From Candidatus Saccharibacteria bacterium UBA1103 (GTDB lineage: Bacteria > Patescibacteriota > Saccharimonadia > Saccharimonadales > Saccharimonadaceae): a stretch of DNA of 33,839 nt. The notes under the pieces were generated by a model, which was not told where the DNA came from, made no database searches, and saw nothing but the letters and a program-made list of their open reading frames with translations. The position numbers were made by a program, and so were the translations under genes. The stretch is from assembly GCA_905373275.1 (NCBI GenBank), contig CAJPSI010000002.1, positions 1 through 33,839 on the forward strand. Reading direction: 5' to 3'. Positions 7,595-15,339 of this stretch are shown here, piece by piece (positions within the stretch are counted from its first letter, which is position 1; each line of letters starts with the position of its first letter).

Positions 7595-9307
7595 ATGGCG
7601 TGGACGATGATGAAACGAATTAAACTAAGCCGAATAAGTATCATTATTCTGGTCGTGGTCGTAGCTAGCGTCCTAACGAGACATTCCGCCTCTGCTCTGG
7701 AGATAGTCTGGACCGGATCGAAGCATACTAGCTATAACGATGCCGTGAAGCATGTTAGCGATATGGGTAAATCGGGATATTTTGCCGGACATGGGTTATA
7801 TATCGACAACTTTAACTACAGTGCCAATGGTAATCAGATCACTGTTCGGTATACCACGAAAATTATTTATCAAAGGTTTCGCAATATGGGGGATAATCGG
7901 CTGGTATACGCTATTTTGGGTAAGAATGGTCTATGTCCGGTAGCCGGCTGGTATAACTCTAACCCCGACTCCAAAGGTAATCATCCGGCTTACGATTGTA
8001 TTAAATATCAAGATGAAAACTTCCACGCTTATAATAACTTCTGCTCTAAATCACCCCGACCATATCTAAATAATTGCAACTATGACTACGAGAGGGGGAT
8101 AGAAGGTCAGTACAATAACGAACCATGGAATACAGTACGTAGGCTGGGTACAGTGCCAACTACTAGAACGGAAGTCAGCTATAACTTCACTAGAACCTTT
8201 TCGGTTAATATCGCTAATAGAGCCGGTAGAATCAACGTGGCAACTGATGGCAATCAGGTATGTTCTTACTATCAGTTTAACGGTAAAGACTTCGGGCCTC
8301 GTCCTTGGCAAAGCAATCCTAGCGGCGATCCAACCGGTCATTTATGGTGTCAGGATATTGAGTTGTGGGTTGAGTGGTCAGCGGTAAAACATCCCACCAT
8401 TCATCTAACCGGAGCAGATAGCTATGCTAAGGAGGACTTTATTGGTTCAAAGGCTAGTGCCGACAGCAACATCTCGGGGTCAGACAAGCGAGGCTCTTAC
8501 TCACAATATGGGCTCCTAACAGGAAATAACGGTAAGGTCGGAATAAAAGACTTTGGTTCAGCCGGCTATACCACGGCGTCGTCAAACTATAGCTCATTAG
8601 CTTGTAAGCTAAGCTATGCCAACACAGCCGACGTTAATAATGATTGTGACTTGCATTGGCTAAGAAAATCCGATCTCATCAAACAACTTTCCATGCCTAC
8701 TACTCCGACAAATACTATGTCACTAATCAGTAACCCCGGCGGTATTTCGTTGAGCAAACTGAAAAAAAGTGGCAGCTATCACGCCTGGGGCAATCTAACG
8801 ATCAACTCCAGCCAGCTACAGCCCGGTCGGCATATCATGATCTTCGTTGATGGAGATGTGACTATCAGTGATAATATTAATACAGACTGGGGTTATCCTT
8901 ACTCAAGTCTGACCGAGATTCCCAACCTGGTAATCGTAGCGAATGGCGATATAAAAGTGGCTCAAAGCGTGAGGTTGATAACCGGCACTTACGTAGCGAA
9001 GGGTAGGTTTATAAGTTGCGATGGTGCTCCTGACAAGGGTTTCGCTCTTGGTATGGTCGGCTCATGCCGGCATAAGCTCAAAGTTAACGGCGCTATCATC
9101 TCGGCTAATTCACCGGTCTTCCGTCGTACCTTTGGGGCAGGTGATGAGGCGGATGACGATCAATGGAATCCTGCTAAAATTTCCTCGGCTGCTGAGTGGA
9201 TTAACTACACTCCCAACCTCTGGCTGGTACCGGCTGCGAGCCAGGTTGACAATCGACTGGATGGTTTATCTACTACTCAAGTAACTAGTCTACCGGTGAG
9301 GTACTAG
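7595..9307 (+). CDS. Secreted surface protein, CPR-type (570 aa)
   Basis: A large exported protein with no assigned function. Residues 1-35 form a signal peptide: basic start, hydrophobic ISIIILVVVVASVL, and a likely cut after SASA. The first half (about 40-270) is rich in Asn, Tyr and Cys, suggesting a disulphide-stabilised extracellular domain. The C-terminal part (about 380-570) resembles a region I associate with CPR surface proteins: IFVDGDVTISDNI, NLVIVANGDIKV, LKVNGAIISANSPVFRRTFG and a closing NYTPNLWLVPA, with the spacing of short strands in a beta-helix. The start may be ATG 7595, or 7607/7610, because no clear Shine-Dalgarno sequence precedes any of them. It sits 12 bases behind the possible leader peptide. 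It may be a surface layer, adhesin or pilus-associated protein. Confidence 0.75.
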   Translation: MAWTMMKRIKLSRISIIILVVVVASVLTRHSASALEIVWTGSKHTSYNDAVKHVSDMGKSGYFAGHGLYIDNFNYSANGNQITVRYTTKIIYQRFRNMGDNRLVYAILGKNGLCPVAGWYNSNPDSKGNHPAYDCIKYQDENFHAYNNFCSKSPRPYLNNCNYDYERGIEGQYNNEPWNTVRRLGTVPTTRTEVSYNFTRTFSVNIANRAGRINVATDGNQVCSYYQFNGKDFGPRPWQSNPSGDPTGHLWCQDIELWVEWSAVKHPTIHLTGADSYAKEDFIGSKASADSNISGSDKRGSYSQYGLLTGNNGKVGIKDFGSAGYTTASSNYSSLACKLSYANTADVNNDCDLHWLRKSDLIKQLSMPTTPTNTMSLISNPGGISLSKLKKSGSYHAWGNLTINSSQLQPGRHIMIFVDGDVTISDNINTDWGYPYSSLTEIPNLVIVANGDIKVAQSVRLITGTYVAKGRFISCDGAPDKGFALGMVGSCRHKLKVNGAIISANSPVFRRTFGAGDEADDDQWNPAKISSAAEWINYTPNLWLVPAASQVDNRLDGLSTTQVTSLPVRY

Positions 9308-9361
9308 CTATATTGTGAAAGGAAGCTAGCCACCGGTAGTGAGATAATCCCCGAGTGGATT

Positions 9362-9389
9362 TTGCATTATCTACTGGTTATGCTAAAAT
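9362..9389 (+). promoter_or_regulatory. Promoter of the DHH-like protein-truB-rpsO unit
   Basis: TTGCAT (9362-9367) and TAAAAT (9384-9389, within TATGCTAAAAT) are spaced by 16 bases, with a TGC extended -10. Predicted start of transcription is about 9396, giving a leader of about 30 bases. Confidence 0.65.
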
Positions 9390-9426
9390 CTATTAAAATA
9401 GCAGTGGAGAAACAAAGAGTAAAAAT

Positions 9427-11130
9427 ATGAAAGATGAATCACCCAAAGCCCAGTTAATTCAAAAGATCAAGGCAGTCAACAATATCTTAGTGACTGTCTC
9501 TCGTAACCCTAGCGTGGATCAGCTGGTATCCGCCTTAGCCTTGGCGATGGCTCTAAATAAGCTAGGTAAGCGCTCGGTAGCCGTCTTCAGCGGTCAGATA
9601 CCTGCTGAGATTCATTTCCTTGATCCTGAGAAAGTGTTTGAGAGTAATGCCGATAGTTTGCGGGATTTCATCATTAGTATCAGTGTCGACAAGGCCGACC
9701 GGATGCAAGTTAAGCCGGAAGGGGACTTCGTCAAGGTCTACATCACGCCATACCGAACGACTATCACGCCGGATGACCTACGCTTTGAGGATGGTGACTT
9801 TAATATCGAGCTGATTATTGCCATCGGTGTGGCTAGTCGAGATGAGCTGGATGCCTCGATCGCCAGCCATGGCAAGATCTTCCATAACGCCGTGACCGCT
9901 ACTATGAACTTGAGTAAGCTCAATGATGCCCTGGGGACGATCAGTTGGCAGGATGAACGCCTGGGTTGTTACTCTGAGATGTGCTATAGCTTGGCCGTCG
10001 GGCTGGCGGGCAATGACAAGAGTCTGATTGATAGCTCGGTGGCTACGGCTTTCTTGACCGGTGTTGTCTCGGCAACGGATCAATTCCGTAACAGCGTCAC
10101 TACGCCGGCTATCATGTCACTGTCGGCCGAACTGATGGCTAAGGGGGCAAATCAGCAGCTGGTTACCTCTGAGCTTGAGTCTGCTAAGGAAAAACAAAAA
10201 GATGAGGCGGCAGAGGCAGAGGAGGAAGAAGACCACTCGATCAGCTTTAGTCGAGATCAAGCTGATCGTCAGACTAAGTCAACCGGTCCTCATCCGGTGG
10301 AAGCTGAGACGGTGGTTAGTCACTCCGATTCAGCCGGTAGGGAATCTAACCCTTATGCCGGGTATGTTGAGCCGGCTTCTCCTGCGCCAACTGAATCATC
10401 GCTTGGTGGCAATCAACCTGAGCCGGCAGTAAATAACTCTCAGCCGGAGCTGGTTGTGCCGGAGAGAGCGGCGTCAGCCACTCCGATTGACCGACCCGAG
10501 CCTCAGCCGATTCCACCGACACCAACGATCGAACCGGTGGTACAGGATAGAAGCAGCGAGAGCCAACCGTACCTTGAGGATCCTAATTCACAGGTAACCG
10601 GCTTGCCGACGATTGCCGACGGCGCTTCGCTTCAGAAAGACTCAGGGTCATACTTAGTCGATGATATTGATGGAGTGAGGGATAGTCGGGCGCACGATGA
10701 TTTACCGTTTAATCAGCCTAACCAAGTCTCACCGATTCCGCCGGTCGGAGCAATGTCGAATCCTAACCCTACTGCGATGCCGGCTCAACCACTGATGCCT
10801 AGTGCTATGGACGTCGCTGCACCGGCGCCGGAGACTATGCCCCCGGCCCCGGCTAACTTGACTCAGACTCCATCAACCATGGGGTTACCACCGGCGCCAA
10901 TAGGACAGCAGATGACAGATGGCTTACCCGAGAACAATCCTCAGCCGGGGGCTGCTTCCTTGCCACCCTTGCCTCCGACGCCAACGGCCGGGCTAGATAC
11001 CACCAATCTTCCTCCGGCCAGTCCGGCTGTCCCGCCGACACCGGAGCAACCGACTTCGGTGCCACAGCCGGCCATCCCGGGACAAGCCGCTAATCCGTCT
11101 GACCCCGGTCAGTTCGTGATACCATCGTAG
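9427..11130 (+). CDS. DHH-like protein with lost catalytic motif and long Pro-rich tail (567 aa)
   Basis: The N-terminal 250 residues resemble the DHH phosphoesterase (NrnA-like) fold: NILVTVSRNPSVDQLVSALALAMALNKLGK matches the family's first strand and helix. The diagnostic His and the PDGDS-type motif are replaced by RNPSVDQ, so catalytic activity is doubtful. A motif near residue 137 (LIIAIGVASRDEL) also fits this fold. From about residue 255 the protein is acidic, then a 300-residue disordered stretch rich in Pro, Ala, Gln and Ser. There is no signal peptide or TM. It is first in a unit with truB (1 base between stop and start) and rpsO. I infer a non-catalytic nucleotide- or RNA-binding protein. 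Confidence 0.65.
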   Translation: MKDESPKAQLIQKIKAVNNILVTVSRNPSVDQLVSALALAMALNKLGKRSVAVFSGQIPAEIHFLDPEKVFESNADSLRDFIISISVDKADRMQVKPEGDFVKVYITPYRTTITPDDLRFEDGDFNIELIIAIGVASRDELDASIASHGKIFHNAVTATMNLSKLNDALGTISWQDERLGCYSEMCYSLAVGLAGNDKSLIDSSVATAFLTGVVSATDQFRNSVTTPAIMSLSAELMAKGANQQLVTSELESAKEKQKDEAAEAEEEEDHSISFSRDQADRQTKSTGPHPVEAETVVSHSDSAGRESNPYAGYVEPASPAPTESSLGGNQPEPAVNNSQPELVVPERAASATPIDRPEPQPIPPTPTIEPVVQDRSSESQPYLEDPNSQVTGLPTIADGASLQKDSGSYLVDDIDGVRDSRAHDDLPFNQPNQVSPIPPVGAMSNPNPTAMPAQPLMPSAMDVAAPAPETMPPAPANLTQTPSTMGLPPAPIGQQMTDGLPENNPQPGAASLPPLPPTPTAGLDTTNLPPASPAVPPTPEQPTSVPQPAIPGQAANPSDPGQFVIPS

Positions 11131-11131
11131 A

Positions 11132-11818
11132 GTGAGCTTAGTAGCTAATCCTGATCAGATCATTCTCGTCGACAAGCCGGCGGGTATTTCCTCCTTTGGC
11201 GTAGTGGCGATAGTGCGACGTCATCTGACGAGGCTGATTGGACGTCGGGTCAAAGTGGGGCATTGCGGTACGCTGGATCCTTTTGCGACCGGGCTGCTTA
11301 TCTTAGTCAGCGGTAGAAACACTAGACGGGCGAGCGAGTTCAGTGGGCTGGATAAGGTCTACCAAGCGACGATTCGCTTGGGAGCTCGTTCGACCACCGG
11401 CGACCCGGAGGGTGAGATTACCGAGTCGCCCTCTAAGCCGCCTAGCCTAGAGCGCATCAGAGAAGTATTGAGTCAATTCACCGGTCAGATCCAACAAGTA
11501 CCACCCAGCTATAGTGCGATCAAGGTCAATGGCAGGCGAGCTTATCAGCTGGCTAGAGCGGGTAAGCCTGTCGTTCTGTCGCCTCGTACCGTGCAGGTGT
11601 ATTCCATAGAGTTAGTTGGCTATAGCTACCCTGAGCTAGTTATTAAGACTAAAGTCAGTAGCGGTACTTATATTCGTTCGCTGGCGAGCGATATGGGTGA
11701 GCGGTTGGGTACCGACGCTTATACGGTTGCCCTACGTCGATTATCGATCGGGTCATATGATGTAGCCCAGGCGCATCAGTTGCGAACAGAGGCGGAATCT
11801 GGTAAACTCACCCTATGA
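11132..11818 (+). CDS. truB: tRNA pseudouridine(55) synthase TruB
   Basis: Converts U55 of the tRNA T-loop to pseudouridine. The catalytic motif GHCGTLDPFATGLL is intact with Asp49, and the other family motifs are present: VDKPAGISSF at the N-terminus, VPPSYSAIKVNGRRAYQLAR in the middle and SGTYIRSLASDMGERLG. At 228 residues it is shorter than E. coli TruB and lacks most of a C-terminal PUA domain. Start is GTG at 11132, one base after the preceding stop. Its TGA overlaps the rpsO ATG in an ATGA junction, which implies translational coupling. Confidence 0.95.
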   Translation: MSLVANPDQIILVDKPAGISSFGVVAIVRRHLTRLIGRRVKVGHCGTLDPFATGLLILVSGRNTRRASEFSGLDKVYQATIRLGARSTTGDPEGEITESPSKPPSLERIREVLSQFTGQIQQVPPSYSAIKVNGRRAYQLARAGKPVVLSPRTVQVYSIELVGYSYPELVIKTKVSSGTYIRSLASDMGERLGTDAYTVALRRLSIGSYDVAQAHQLRTEAESGKLTL

Positions 11819-12081
11819 TTACTAAAGAAGACAAGTTAACAGCGATTAAGTCAACTCAGCTCCATGATGGTGACGTAGGTTCATCGTCGGCTCAAGTGGC
11901 TATCCTAACTAAGAGAATCAATGAGATTACCGAGCACATGAAGCAAAACAAGCATGATTTTATGGCTCGGCGAGGACTGATTCAGATGGTTGGGCGGCGC
12001 AAGAAGCTATTAAAGGCTTTAGAGCAGACCGACTACAATCAGTATAAGAAAGTCATTGAGACACTTGGTCTACGTAAATAG
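11815..12081 (+). CDS. rpsO: 30S ribosomal protein uS15
   Basis: Primary binding protein of the 16S rRNA central domain. The length (88 aa) is exactly the family's usual one, and HDGDVGSSSAQVAILTKRI, the HDFMARRGL segment and VGRRKKLL are hallmark S15 sequences. It overlaps truB by 4 bases and comes just before pnp, the classical truB-rpsO-pnp order. A separate promoter for pnp lies downstream. Confidence 0.97.
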   Translation: MITKEDKLTAIKSTQLHDGDVGSSSAQVAILTKRINEITEHMKQNKHDFMARRGLIQMVGRRKKLLKALEQTDYNQYKKVIETLGLRK

Positions 12082-12143
12082 CGTAGCTGGCTTACTCGCC
12101 GGCTATGCGGTTCGTCGAGATTAGCTTGGCGAACTGTGGTCGG

Positions 12144-12172
12144 TAGCTAGCCTCGGGTATCGAGGCTAGCTA
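12144..12172. terminator. Perfect 12-bp hairpin between rpsO and pnp
   Basis: TAGCTAGCCTCG (12144-12155), a 5-base loop GGTAT, and CGAGGCTAGCTA (12161-12172) form an uninterrupted stem. The following bases (TGCTTTGG) are only weakly T-rich, so this may be an imperfect rpsO terminator, a 3'-end-stabilising hairpin or a processing site. Confidence 0.5.
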
Positions 12173-12253
12173 TGCTTTGGCCGGTGATATATCTCACGGT
12201 CTTATCCGGTCTTCTAAGGTTCACTACATATCGGGCGAGTGTTCTCGTCCGGC

Positions 12254-12264
12254 TATGCTAAAAT
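12254..12264 (+). promoter_or_regulatory. Extended -10 promoter of pnp
   Basis: TATGCTAAAAT with hexamer TAAAAT at 12259-12264. The predicted transcription start near 12271 gives a leader of about 94 bases ahead of the pnp ATG. Confidence 0.6.
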
Positions 12265-12284
12265 AGGAGAGTAACATTAATCAT

Positions 12285-12350
12285 GTGTTGGCGGTGAACA
12301 TGGTAACGAGGCCTACTTTTAGCCGGCGTTCCTATGCCCGCTACCAACAC
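12285..12350 (+). promoter_or_regulatory. Stem-loop in the pnp 5' leader
   Basis: GTGTTGG (12285-12291) pairs with CCAACAC (12344-12350), extended by CGG with CCG (12338-12340) across a small bulge. The 3' arm ends directly before the TAGGAG ribosome site (12351-12356). Known biology: pnp is autoregulated through a leader hairpin in E. coli. A similar role here is inference. Confidence 0.4.
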
Positions 12351-12364
12351 TAGGAGAAGAATAT

Positions 12365-14491
12365 ATGACGAAAGTTATACAGACCGGTAAAGATATCATT
12401 CGGGTATCGACAGACTGGCTAGGGCGAGAGCTCTCGATGGAAGTTAATAAGGTTGGCTTTCGTACGACAGCCAGCGTGATTGTCCGCTATGGTGACACGG
12501 TGGTACTGGGGATAGCTGATAGTGGCGAAGTCAATCCCAACCTCGACTATTTTCCGCTGTCAATTGATTACGAAGAGAAGTATTATGCCTCGGGCAAGAT
12601 TAGCAGTTCACGCTTTATCAAGCGGGAGGGACGCCCTTCCGATGAGGCGATCTTGATCGGTCGCCTGATTGATCGCCCGATCCGTCCGCTCTTCCCGAAG
12701 GGTTATCGTAATGAATGTCAGGTGGTGACCACCGTACTGTCGATGGATCCGGCTTTTCGCCCTGATGCAGTGGCGATGTTGGCCGCCTCAGCTGCTCTGA
12801 TGCTGACCGGTGTGCCTTTCGATGGACCGATCGCCGGGCTAAGGATTGGGCTGGATGAGCAGGATAACTTCCGTGCCTTTATGAGCCGAAGTGAGCTGGA
12901 GCAGAGCCGGCTGGATCTATTTGTGGCGGGTAAGACTGATAAAGTAATGATGGTTGAGGCCGGTGCTAATGAAGTGAGTGAAGATACTTTGGCAGATGCT
13001 TTTGCTTGGGCGCTAGGGCAGATCAAGCCTGCTCTGGATCTCCAGCTGGAGCTACGTGACTTAGTTCAGCCTGAAGTGCAGAGCTACCAGTTGGTCACAC
13101 CGGATGAGCAGATCGCTGAGCAGGTCGAGAGCTATCTATCTGACAAGCTACCCGATGATCTGCGGGTTACTTACGCCGAGCGCAACCCTCGGATTGCCGA
13201 GATCAAGCAGGCGATGCTGGAGCATTTCCAAGCAGACTACGACGAGGCGACCTGGCCGGAGCGGCAAGCTGATTATCTCAATGCTTTTGATAAGGTGATG
13301 CATCAAAATGTTCGCCAAGGCATCATTGAGCGAGGTGTCAGGCCGGATGGACGCCAGCTTGACGAGATCAGGCCGCTGTCGTCTGAGGTTCATTTACTGC
13401 CTCGCACTCATGGCTCGTCACTATTTACCAGGGGTTTGACCCAGGCATTAAATATCGTGACTCTGGCGCCACTATCTTATGCTCAGCTGGTCGACACTAT
13501 GGAAGTGACTGATGGTGAGCGACGCTATATGCATCACTATAATGCCCCGGGCTATACAGTGGGCGAGATCAAACGGCTGGGTGCGCCCGGTCGACGGGAA
13601 GTGGGGCATGGTTACCTGGCGGAGCGGGCTCTTCTACCGATGCTACCGGACAAAGAAGACTTCCCCTATGCGATCCGGTCGGTCACCGAGATCATGTCTC
13701 AGAACGGCTCAACCTCGATGGCTGCCACTTGCTCGTCCTGCTTGGCGCTAATGGATGCCGGCGTGCCACTCAAGCGCCCGGTCTCAGGCGTGGCAATGGG
13801 GTTGATCGTTGACGGTGATCGGCACTTCGTACTGACTGACTTGGCTGATCAAGAAGATTTTGCCGGTGATATGGACTTTAAGTGTACCGGTACTACTGAG
13901 GGCATCACTGCTTTGCAGATGGACATGAAAGTGCATGGTTTGCCAGTAGATATCTTGCGAGATGCCCTAAAGCAGGCTAAGCAGGGGCGAGCCAAGATCT
14001 TGACTCACATGCTCCGGACTATCGCTGAGCCGAGGGCTGAGCTGTCGCCCTACGCACCGAGAATTGAGAAACTATTAGTTAATCCGGACAAGATCGGCTC
14101 AATCATCGGCAAGGGTGGCGAAACGATCAATAAGATCACTAGCGAGACTGGTGTCGAGATAGATATTGATGAGAGCGGACTAGTCACCTTTGCCAGTACC
14201 GATAGCGAGAAGATGCAACGGGCGATTGATTGGGTCAAGGGGCTGGTTGAGGAGCCGGAAGTCGGCAGGGTCTATACTGGCACGGTAGTTGGCTTGAAAG
14301 ACTTTGGCGCATTTATCAATATCTTGCCCGGAGTGGATGGTATGCTTCATGTCAGCAAGATTGCCGAACGTCGGATTAGTAGCCCCGACGAAGTCTTAAA
14401 GGTCGGGCAGAAGGTGAGGGTCAAGCTAACGCTGATAGACGATAAGGGTCGTCTCAGCTTGACCATGCTAGGCATCAAGCAGGATATTTGA
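12365..14491 (+). CDS. pnp: Polyribonucleotide nucleotidyltransferase (PNPase)
   Basis: Phosphorolytic 3'-5' exoribonuclease. At 708 aa it has the family's length and domain order: first RNase PH domain, helical linker, second RNase PH domain, KH (about 568-628, with IGSIIGKGGETINKI) and S1 (about 634-703, with GTVVGLKDFGAFINILPGVD). The catalytic aspartates of the second PH domain are visible as D498 and D504 in DFAGDMDFK, and the phosphate-site sequence SQNGSTSMA is intact. The ATG at 12365 has the purine-rich GGAGAAG site upstream. It has its own promoter and structured leader. The SDR gene follows after 16 bases. Confidence 0.97.
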   Translation: MTKVIQTGKDIIRVSTDWLGRELSMEVNKVGFRTTASVIVRYGDTVVLGIADSGEVNPNLDYFPLSIDYEEKYYASGKISSSRFIKREGRPSDEAILIGRLIDRPIRPLFPKGYRNECQVVTTVLSMDPAFRPDAVAMLAASAALMLTGVPFDGPIAGLRIGLDEQDNFRAFMSRSELEQSRLDLFVAGKTDKVMMVEAGANEVSEDTLADAFAWALGQIKPALDLQLELRDLVQPEVQSYQLVTPDEQIAEQVESYLSDKLPDDLRVTYAERNPRIAEIKQAMLEHFQADYDEATWPERQADYLNAFDKVMHQNVRQGIIERGVRPDGRQLDEIRPLSSEVHLLPRTHGSSLFTRGLTQALNIVTLAPLSYAQLVDTMEVTDGERRYMHHYNAPGYTVGEIKRLGAPGRREVGHGYLAERALLPMLPDKEDFPYAIRSVTEIMSQNGSTSMAATCSSCLALMDAGVPLKRPVSGVAMGLIVDGDRHFVLTDLADQEDFAGDMDFKCTGTTEGITALQMDMKVHGLPVDILRDALKQAKQGRAKILTHMLRTIAEPRAELSPYAPRIEKLLVNPDKIGSIIGKGGETINKITSETGVEIDIDESGLVTFASTDSEKMQRAIDWVKGLVEEPEVGRVYTGTVVGLKDFGAFINILPGVDGMLHVSKIAERRISSPDEVLKVGQKVRVKLTLIDDKGRLSLTMLGIKQDI

Positions 14492-14507
14492 GCGGAAGGA
14501 GTGAAGG

Positions 14508-15290
14508 GTGGCGACAGCGATAATCACGGGCGGTAGTGCTGGACTAGGGCTGCTCTTCGCTGAAGCATTAGCTGAGCAGGGGCTGGACCTGATCTTGATC
14601 GCTCGGGATAAAGCTAGGCTCAAGCAGGTCTGTCGTGACCTAGCTGAGCGTCATCATGTCGCAGTTGAGCCGATCGCTATTGACCTGGCTGATCCGGATA
14701 ACGCTGAGATTATCGCCAAAGTCATCAGTAAAACCAAGGATCTTCTTTACCTCATCAATAACGCCGGCTTTGCTACTCATTTTCGAGCCGGAGACGGTGG
14801 TGAGCGGATACGTCGCCTACAACGAAACGCTGTCAATGTCATGGCGCTTAATACGCTGCTTTTTAGCTCAGCCGCTGTCCGACCAATGGTCAAGGCGGGG
14901 CAGGGGCATATCGTCAATATCGCCAGCACGGCGGCTTGGACTTATACCGGGAACTACTCGGCGATCAAGAGCTACGTACTGACCTATACCCAAAGCCTGG
15001 CGCTGGAATTAGAAGGGATGGGGGTGACAGCCACGGCTGTCTGTCCGGCTTGGATGCACACCAACTTTCATAGTGTAGCGGGGCTGGCAGAGCCGGCGAT
15101 CCCTGAGTGGCTTTATGTCCGACCGGAGCAGGTAGTTAGCGAGACACTGCGGGCGGTACGGCGAGGTAAAAGCCTAGTAATACCGACTCGGCGTTGGCGG
15201 CTAATCATCTGGTGCTTGACGCATGGACCGAGGGCTTGGCGTCGACAGTTCACCAGAGCATACCTAAGGACTAAGAATTACAGACATTAG
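14508..15290 (+). CDS. Short-chain dehydrogenase/reductase (SDR)
   Basis: A 260-residue classical-type NAD(P)-dependent oxidoreductase. The cofactor motif TGGSAGLG is at 7-14, NNAG at 84-87, the catalytic Ser at 140 and the YSAIK motif with Y150 and K154, all with canonical spacing. The sequence after the catalytic site (VCPAWMHTNFH) and a basic, Trp-rich C-terminus suggest the subgroup that includes membrane-associated short-chain reductases; the substrate is unknown. The GTG start at 14508 is preceded by GGAAGGAG. It follows pnp by 16 bases and is probably cotranscribed. It ends 49 bases from the convergent AlbA_2 gene. Confidence 0.9.
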   Translation: MATAIITGGSAGLGLLFAEALAEQGLDLILIARDKARLKQVCRDLAERHHVAVEPIAIDLADPDNAEIIAKVISKTKDLLYLINNAGFATHFRAGDGGERIRRLQRNAVNVMALNTLLFSSAAVRPMVKAGQGHIVNIASTAAWTYTGNYSAIKSYVLTYTQSLALELEGMGVTATAVCPAWMHTNFHSVAGLAEPAIPEWLYVRPEQVVSETLRAVRRGKSLVIPTRRWRLIIWCLTHGPRAWRRQFTRAYLRTKNYRH

Positions 15291-15312
15291 AGAACCTTTT
15301 TAAGCATAAAAA

Positions 15313-15334
15313 CTTTATAGTAGCTTTATAGTAG
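15313..15334. repeat. 22-bp tandem repeat, copy 1 (2 x CTTTATAGTAG)
   Basis: Two perfect consecutive copies of CTTTATAGTAG, preceded by an A-run and followed by A. It lies between the SDR stop and the 3' end of the AlbA_2 gene. The same 22 bases recur at 16868-16889 and, with one mismatch, at 16802-16823. Confidence 0.85.
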
Positions 15335-15339
15335 ATAAA

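Noticed and set aside
12082..12364. tRNA or other stable RNA gene between rpsO and pnp
   Set aside because: No cloverleaf, TTCGANTC loop or CCA end was found; the structure seen is explained by the hairpin and pnp leader.
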